Shown here piece by piece: positions 58,720 through 64,000 of a stretch of 64,000 nt of DNA. The DNA is from Lumbricus rubellus (lineage: Eukaryota; Annelida; Clitellata; Crassiclitellata; Lumbricidae), in the NCBI GenBank assembly GCA_945859605.1, contig OX243815.1, positions 25,281,613 to 25,345,612 of the forward strand, read 5' to 3'. How positions within the stretch are numbered: the stretch's first letter is position 1; every line of letters begins with the position of its first letter. The notes below the pieces were generated by a model. It was not told the DNA's origin and did not search any database. It worked only from the letters and a program-made list of their open reading frames with translations. A program made the translations under genes and the position numbers.

Positions 58720-59530
58720 AGAGTTTATGGGTGCTGACATATAAAATGACCATGAGCATGATTTTAGGCCCAAGTTTGTGCCAAGTGTGCCTGGATTATG
58801 TCTAGTCTGTGTCTGCAAGTTTGTTTTGCACATATCATTATCATCTCCTAGTTTGGAGTTGTGTTTGCTTTTAATATGTCCGCATTGAATATTTCAGTCG
58901 AGGCCTTGATTATTTATATCATGTAGGCCAGTTAACTTTATCAATTATAGCAGACTATAAAGATGCATTTTTTATGCTCATGAGCTTATTTTAATGCATA
59001 ACCCACTCAATATTATTATTACCGTGCTTACTCTGCTTAGAGCATGTTCTTGTGTCCGACATACATGCAGGTTTGAGTCTGCGAGTTTGTTCTGGTGCAT
59101 GATTCTTGACCAGGTCTGTGCCAGGTGTGCCCGGATTATTGTCTTTAGATTGTGTCTGCAATTTTGGTTTGCACATATCATTATCATCTCCTAGTTTGGA
59201 GTTGTGTTTGCTTTTAAAATATTTGCATTGCATATTTCAGCTGAGGCCTTGTTTTTTTGTATTATGTAGGCCAGTTAACTCTATCTATAATAGTAGAATA
59301 TAAAGATGCATTTTTTATGCTCACGAGCCTATTTTAGTGCATAATTTACACAACATTATTAGTACCTTTGTTCTGGTGCATAGTTTTTGAGCAGGTTTGT
59401 GCCAGGTATGCCTGGATTATTGGCTGGATTGTGTATGCAATTTTGTTCTGCACATAATTATTCATTATCATCTCCTAGTTTGGAGCTGTGTCTGCTATAA
59501 AATATATTTGCATTGAATATTCACATTGAG
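58720..59530. repeat. Three diverged about 300-bp tandem units between ORF1 and ORF2
   Basis: Anchors such as tcattatcatctcctagttt recur at 58835, 59178 and 59462 (spacing 343 and 284 bp). They are accompanied by gtgccaggtgtgcctggatt, gtaggccagttaact and agatgcattttttatgctca in the longer units. The units lie in the retrotransposon just upstream of ORF2. Confidence 0.85.
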
Positions 59531-59818
59531 GCCCTGATTATTTACACTATGTATACCAGTTAACATTGTGTGTGACTTAGTTATTTCACTTTTACCTAGA
59601 GCGTTTGAGGTTTTCATTCCATTTACTCTTTGGTTCATATCTTGGTTAAGATAAATGTTTGTTCATAATATTCACATTGAGGCCCTGATTATTTACACTA
59701 TGTATACCAGTTAACATTGTGTGTGACTTAGTTATTTCACTTTTACCTAGAGCGTTTGAGGTTTTCATTCCATTTACTCTTTGGTTCATATCTTGGTTAA
59801 GATAAATGTTTGTTCATA
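59516..59818. repeat. 151-bp near-identical tandem duplication upstream of ORF2
   Basis: Two copies with 151-bp period, each starting aatattcacattgaggccct and ending in gataaatgtttgttcata. Much younger than the neighbouring 300-bp units, of which it shares the opening words. Confidence 0.93.
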
Positions 59819-59931
59819 ATTTTCTCCCAGTTTGGGATTTTACTTTCTCCTTAATTACAGTCCAGTCGTGTGACCCTTTAGGTCCCATTTTAGTTGTTGC
59901 CTTATTAATAAGGTAGCTTTATTAGCACATC

Positions 59932-62900
59932 TTGCACATAGTTTTGATTGATTCAGGAATAGAGCCTACTGATAGTGATCACCAATTGAAGGCACATTGT
60001 TTTCTGCACTCTAGGGATGATTCTTGTTCACTCTGTGTAGGAAAAGTATGCCTATGTCCCACTTGTATTGACAGGGAATTCCCCTTTTGTTGTGATGATG
60101 ATGATGATGATGAGGAAACATGCCAAGACCGTGGACCACGCAATGACCTGTATTATAATAGAACCAATCCCTTACTTTGTACATCTACTGCACCAAGCCT
60201 AAATTTGATTGTTAATGAATTTGAAAGTCGCCCTTTTCTAAACTGTCCTGACCTTGACCCTGATAGTAATTACTTCAATGATATAACCTTTGATAGTCCC
60301 TATAGTGCCCCACATTCCCTACAACCCGAATTCTCTACTTCCCAAAATTGCTTAACAGTTATGCATATAAACTGTCGAAGTATATTACCAAAATTACCTG
60401 AGATTAGAGATCTCTTAGATATTCTCCCCGTGTCCATCTTGGGACTCTCTGAAACTTGGTTAGACGAAAATCAAATTGACTTAATTAACATACCTGGTTA
60501 TAACTTCGTCCACAAATCAAGAGGTTCTTCTACGGGGGGGTGGAGGGGTGGGCTTCCTGATTAAAGAGGGAATTTCCTACGAAATTATAGAAGATTCATG
60601 TCAGGGCCCCATGATCTTGCCCCCATCCTTTGAAGGATATTTCCTGAAAATTCATCTAAAAGTAGGATCTATTGCAGCAGGAATTATTTACAGGCCACCT
60701 GACCATAACCTTGATGATTTCGTAAATGATTTAGATTGCTTAATAACAAAACTTTATAAAAAGTCAAAAGATCTACTATTGATGGGAGACTTTAATGCGG
60801 ACTTGTTAAAAATCGCAGAACATAGGAGTACTGCAGAGTTCTACAGTTGCATGACCTCCCATCATTTGTTACCTGCCATCACCAGACCAACGAGAATCAC
60901 TTGTACCTCTTCCACACTTATAGATAATATATTCACCAATACTTGGCCAAGGCTAACTAAGTCAGTCATCCTAGCAATGGACATCTCTGACCACCTACCT
61001 ATCCTAGCTCAGTTTGGTTATGGTCCTCTACCTTGCAACAAACCTTCTGTTGGTACTCATCGACTAATCACGGAGCCAAAGAAAACTGCTTTTAATGAAG
61101 CCCTTGCCCTGATTGACTGGTCTCCTGTTTTGGAAGCCTGTGCCAACCAAAATGCTAATGAGGCATATGACTTATTCCAATCCAAATACATGGAGTCCTA
61201 CAATGAATTCTTTCCTCTCACTCTAAATAATTGCGGGCGAAATTCCACCCCCAAAAAACCTTGGATGACAAAGGGTCTCCTCAAATCCTGTAGAAAAAAA
61301 TCTGCGCTATATCTGAAGTTTATAAAAAACCCAAACGATAGCAATAAGCTTAAATTTGTTTCTTATAGAAACAAATTTAAATCATTGAGAATTCAGGCCG
61401 AAAAAAATTATTATGCTTCAGAATTTTGTAAATATAGCAACAACTTGAAGAAAACCTGGAACCTCTTGCGTACTCTTATGGGGACTAACGATAATGTAAA
61501 TAACAATGCCTTATCCTTAACAGTCGACGGAGTGAAGGTTTCTGATCCCGAGACTGTAGCAAACAATTTTAATACTTATTTCACGGAGATAGCCCAGTCA
61601 CTTGCAGCCAAACTTCCCACTGCCACGAGTTCCTTTGAAAAATTCATGCCTTCGTCACTTATCGAATCTTTTGGACTTAGTGAAACCTCCCCAGAGGAAA
61701 TTATTCGACTTGGGCAATCCATAAATTGTTCACATGGCAGAGGAGTTGATGACATTGATCCAAGCATTGCACTTCTAACCCTACCCTCTATTGCTCACTT
61801 ATTATCTGATATAATAAACTGTTCTTTTAACAGTGGGGTTTTTCCACAATCATTAAAAACTGCAAAAGTGGTTCCAGTTTATAAAAAGGGGGTTAAAGAC
61901 GATGTAACAAATTACAGACCTATTTCAGTACTTCCATTTTTCTCAAAATTTTTTGAAAAAGCCATGTTTGAACGTCTTAATAATTTTTTTTCTAAAGGAA
62001 ATGTCCTCTTCCCTTCGCAACATGGATTCCAATCTGGACACTCTACCTATATGCCCTTGATGAGTATGCAAGACAAAATTTCCAATGCAATCGAAAATAA
62101 GCAGTATGCAATAGGTATTTTTTTCGACCTGGCAAAGGCCTTCGATACCGTTAATCATGACATCCTATTAAAGAAATTAAGCACTTATGGAATCCGGGGT
62201 ACCCAGTTAAATTGGTTTTCAAGTTATTTTACAAATCGATCCCAGTTGGTTTCCTGCAATGGTGCTCTGTCTAATTTACGGCAAATTAACTTTGGAGTTC
62301 CCCAGGGGTCTATTCTCGGTCCTTTATTATTTCTTATTTATGTGAATGATCTCCCAAATGCATCTCCTTTATTGTACTTTATACTCTTCGCTGATGACAC
62401 CAATGTATTTTACTCCAACTCATCTCTTGAAACCCTATTTAATGATGTTAACTTTGAATTGAAAAATGTAGCCGAATGGTTCCAAGCAAATAAACTGTCA
62501 TTAAATCTTGATAAAACCAATTATATAATCTTTAAATCACATAGAAAGAGTTATGATGCAGGAAATATGGGGGTGTGCATTGATGGGGTTCCACTCACTC
62601 AGGTAATATCAACCAAATTCCTAGGAGTATATATAGATCAGCACCTAACCTGGAAAGACCACATAAAAATTGTATCTAATAAAATTGCTAAAAACCTTGG
62701 AATATTATCCCGTACCTCCCAGTTAGTACCTCCTCAAATTCGTCTCACCTTGTATTATTCACTCATTTACCCATACCTCACTTACTGTAACATAATATGG
62801 GCCTCCACCTATAAATCTAGTCTTCTGAATTTAATGAAGCTCCAAAAGCGAGCTATTAGATATATAGGAAATCTGCCCTATGGGACCACGACTGAATCTA

Positions 62901-63217
62901 AATTCCGGGAATATAGCCTTCTAAATGTTTATCAAATTAGGCAGGTGCAGTTAGGCGAATTTATGTTTAGATACTTTCATGACCTATTACCTTCCGTGTT
63001 TAAGAATTTCTTCCTCCATACTACTAAGGTGCACTCATATCATACTAGACACGCTGACTCTTACCATTTGCCTCACGCCCGCACCAATATCCGACGCTTC
63101 TCTGTTAAATACAGTGGGGCTCAAACATGGAATAAGATTCCCCTCTCCATCAGACAGCTGCCTAGCCTTCGAATCTTTAAGTCAAAATTGCGTGCCCTGA
63201 TTCTTGACATTAAATAA
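59932..63217 (+). pseudogene. Non-LTR ORF2: endonuclease and reverse transcriptase, one frameshift
   Basis: About 1,090 codons in two frames, 59932-60564 and 60548-63217. One extra base in or after a G run at about 60534-60541 shifts the frame. The first frame has no ATG near its start (it opens at TTG), so initiation is unclear. An N-terminal CSLCVGKVCLCPTC is followed by the apurinic-type endonuclease: MHINCRS and LGLSETWL in the first frame, GIIYRPP, LLMGDFNADL (60784) and ISDHLPI (60984) in the second. The reverse transcriptase has YRPISVLPFFSKFFEK, FDLAKAFDTVNHDIL, VPQGSILGPLLFLIYVNDL and FADD (about 62386). A C-terminal TKFLGVYID...LTWKDH block follows. All catalytic residues are visible. 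In life this protein nicks target DNA and copies the element RNA there. Jockey-superfamily membership (CR1/L2-like) is inferred from the motifs. Confidence 0.88.
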
Positions 63218-63556
63218 TAATTTATTCTGGTGCATTATGACTATTATTGATTCTCATTACAGAGTGAACAAATCGTCAAACTTTTAAATATCTTCTCCTA
63301 CTCTGAATAAATTATATCTAAATCCTTACTACCCATGCAGCATCCCGACCATCCAGCGACCTCTGTGCCTTAACTTCATCTAGATCTACTAGAGGCCCTA
63401 TGATCATCGAATTAATGTGTATTTGTGCTATTAGTTAAGTTAGTTAAGGTGTTTGCTGTTTGTTTTCTTAAATTAGTTTTTTTTTTTTCACTTATACTTT
63501 ATGTTAGGACCACGGTACGGCAACCTATTGGCCATCATCATCTTGGTATAGTCGCC

Positions 63557-63603
63557 CAGGGGACTCACCTAGCGGGGTTGTAAGACCCCTTCCGAGTCCC
63601 CTG
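63557..63603 (+). other. 3' UTR stem-loop of the retrotransposon
   Basis: caggggactc pairs perfectly with gagtcccctg. Inside, ggggt (63574-63578) pairs with acccc (63585-63589). It lies 120 bases before the (TTTGA)n tail. CR1/L2-type reverse transcriptases are known to recognise structured 3' ends; this hairpin is a candidate. Confidence 0.7.
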
Positions 63604-63722
63604 TGCAACCAAATAGAAACCTTTGGCATCGTTATTTAAGTAATGTTTTATTATACTTATTAACCTTGTGTTTATGATGCTTTATTTGATTTGTTCTTGT
63701 TGTTTTTGGTTGCCAAATAAAT

Positions 63723-63755
63723 GATTTGATTTGATTTGATTTGATTTGATTTGAT
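63723..63755 (+). repeat. (TTTGA)n 3' tail of the retrotransposon
   Basis: Six to seven units of tttga directly after an AATAAA-containing sequence. It marks the 3' end of the non-LTR element and the return to hAT-derived sequence. Confidence 0.85.
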
Positions 63756-64000
63756 GTTTATAGACTTGAAAAGAAAATAATTTGCATTAGAAAATTATTT
63801 TATGTTCTATCCGGTCCAAATTGTCAAATTTTTCTAAATGTTTTGTTAATTCTGGGAGAGATGAGGGTAATTTTTAGGCCTGGCGGGTCATTTTTGAGGC
63901 CTCGAAAGATGGGACGCGAGATGGGAATCGCTGGTCTAAACTCTATTATAGGCTAGCTCATCACTCGTAGGCCCTAAGTCAAACACTCAAACCTAAATAA

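Larger units (their letters stand above)
53430..63755 (+). mobile_element. CR1/L2/Jockey-type non-LTR retrotransposon, split by pogo
   Basis: Two open reading frames in the same direction (ORF1 53617-54399, ORF2 59932-63217), a 3' hairpin (63557-63603) and a 3' tail of (TTTGA)n at 63723-63755 instead of poly(A), as CR1/L2-group elements have. The 5' end near 53430 is inferred only. A pogo transposon (54786-58685) sits between the frames. Without it the gap would be about 1.6 kb and is filled by tandem repeats. Clade not assignable without a tree. Confidence 0.8.
53235..63933. mobile_element. hAT-ended insertion containing two nested transposons
   Basis: The left end is CAGTGGTTCCCAACC and the right end (inverted) CAGCGATTCCCATCTC, the typical ends of hAT elements. 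They are flanked by an exact 8-bp duplication gtctaaac (53227-53234 and 63934-63941). The 10,699-bp interval is almost all later insertions. Own sequence appears to be only about 53235-53430 and 63756-63933, i.e. a MITE of a few hundred bases without transposase. The word ataattgattcaaacttttt is directly repeated at 53387-53430. Confidence 0.85.

Noticed and set aside
53235..63933. A giant autonomous hAT carrying the polymerase-like and transposase genes as cargo
   Set aside because: No hAT transposase is present. The interior is accounted for by a retrotransposon with its own 3' tail and a pogo element with its own TA duplication.

Overview
The window is repeat-rich, A+T-rich nuclear DNA from an invertebrate animal. 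The evidence is GT-AG introns, a rhodopsin-class neuropeptide-type receptor, Polinton, hAT, mariner, pogo and non-LTR elements, tRNA-headed SINEs and many microsatellites. The palindrome TAGGCCTA occurs about thirty times where roughly one is expected. I cannot name the species. A marine invertebrate (lophotrochozoan or non-vertebrate deuterostome) is only a guess. Nothing looks bacterial, and there is no operon, CRISPR array or rRNA.

Layout. 0-3 kb holds a 10-bp satellite and the only convincing host gene, an intronless FMRFamide-receptor-like GPCR on the minus strand (1249-2664). 3-10 kb holds two hAT-type MITEs, microsatellites and two Tc1/mariner elements bounded by TA (6158-7174 and 8313-9562, the second with about 208-bp terminal inverted repeats). 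10-34 kb is intergenic: SINEs, non-LTR relics, a 46-bp satellite (16784-17543), a nested inverted-repeat region (21.2-23.4 kb), long purine-only repeats (26 kb), a 1254-bp hAT element carrying a minisatellite (28453-29706) and a 178-bp MITE (32398-32575).

34067-44259 is a compact Polinton/Maverick-like element. It has AG...CT ends, about 440-bp inverted repeats and a perfect 6-bp target duplication (agcatt). Its only recognisable gene is a protein-primed family B DNA polymerase with an open reading frame over five exons. I see no integrase, packaging ATPase, protease or capsid gene; the left half is A+T satellite.

44-53 kb is again repeats: MITEs, SINEs, microsatellites and a retroelement relic. 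53235-63933 is a three-layer nest. The outer layer has hAT-type ends with an exact 8-bp duplication (gtctaaac). Inside it lies a CR1/L2/Jockey-type non-LTR retrotransposon with an intact ORF1, a once-frameshifted ORF2 and a (TTTGA)n tail. That retroelement is split by a 3.9-kb pogo-family transposon bounded by TA, with an intact 440-aa DD35D transposase.

The genes do not form a pathway. The window records successive insertions around one receptor gene. The Polinton-like element and the nested stack are its most informative parts. All calls rest on reading the sequence; no database search was run.
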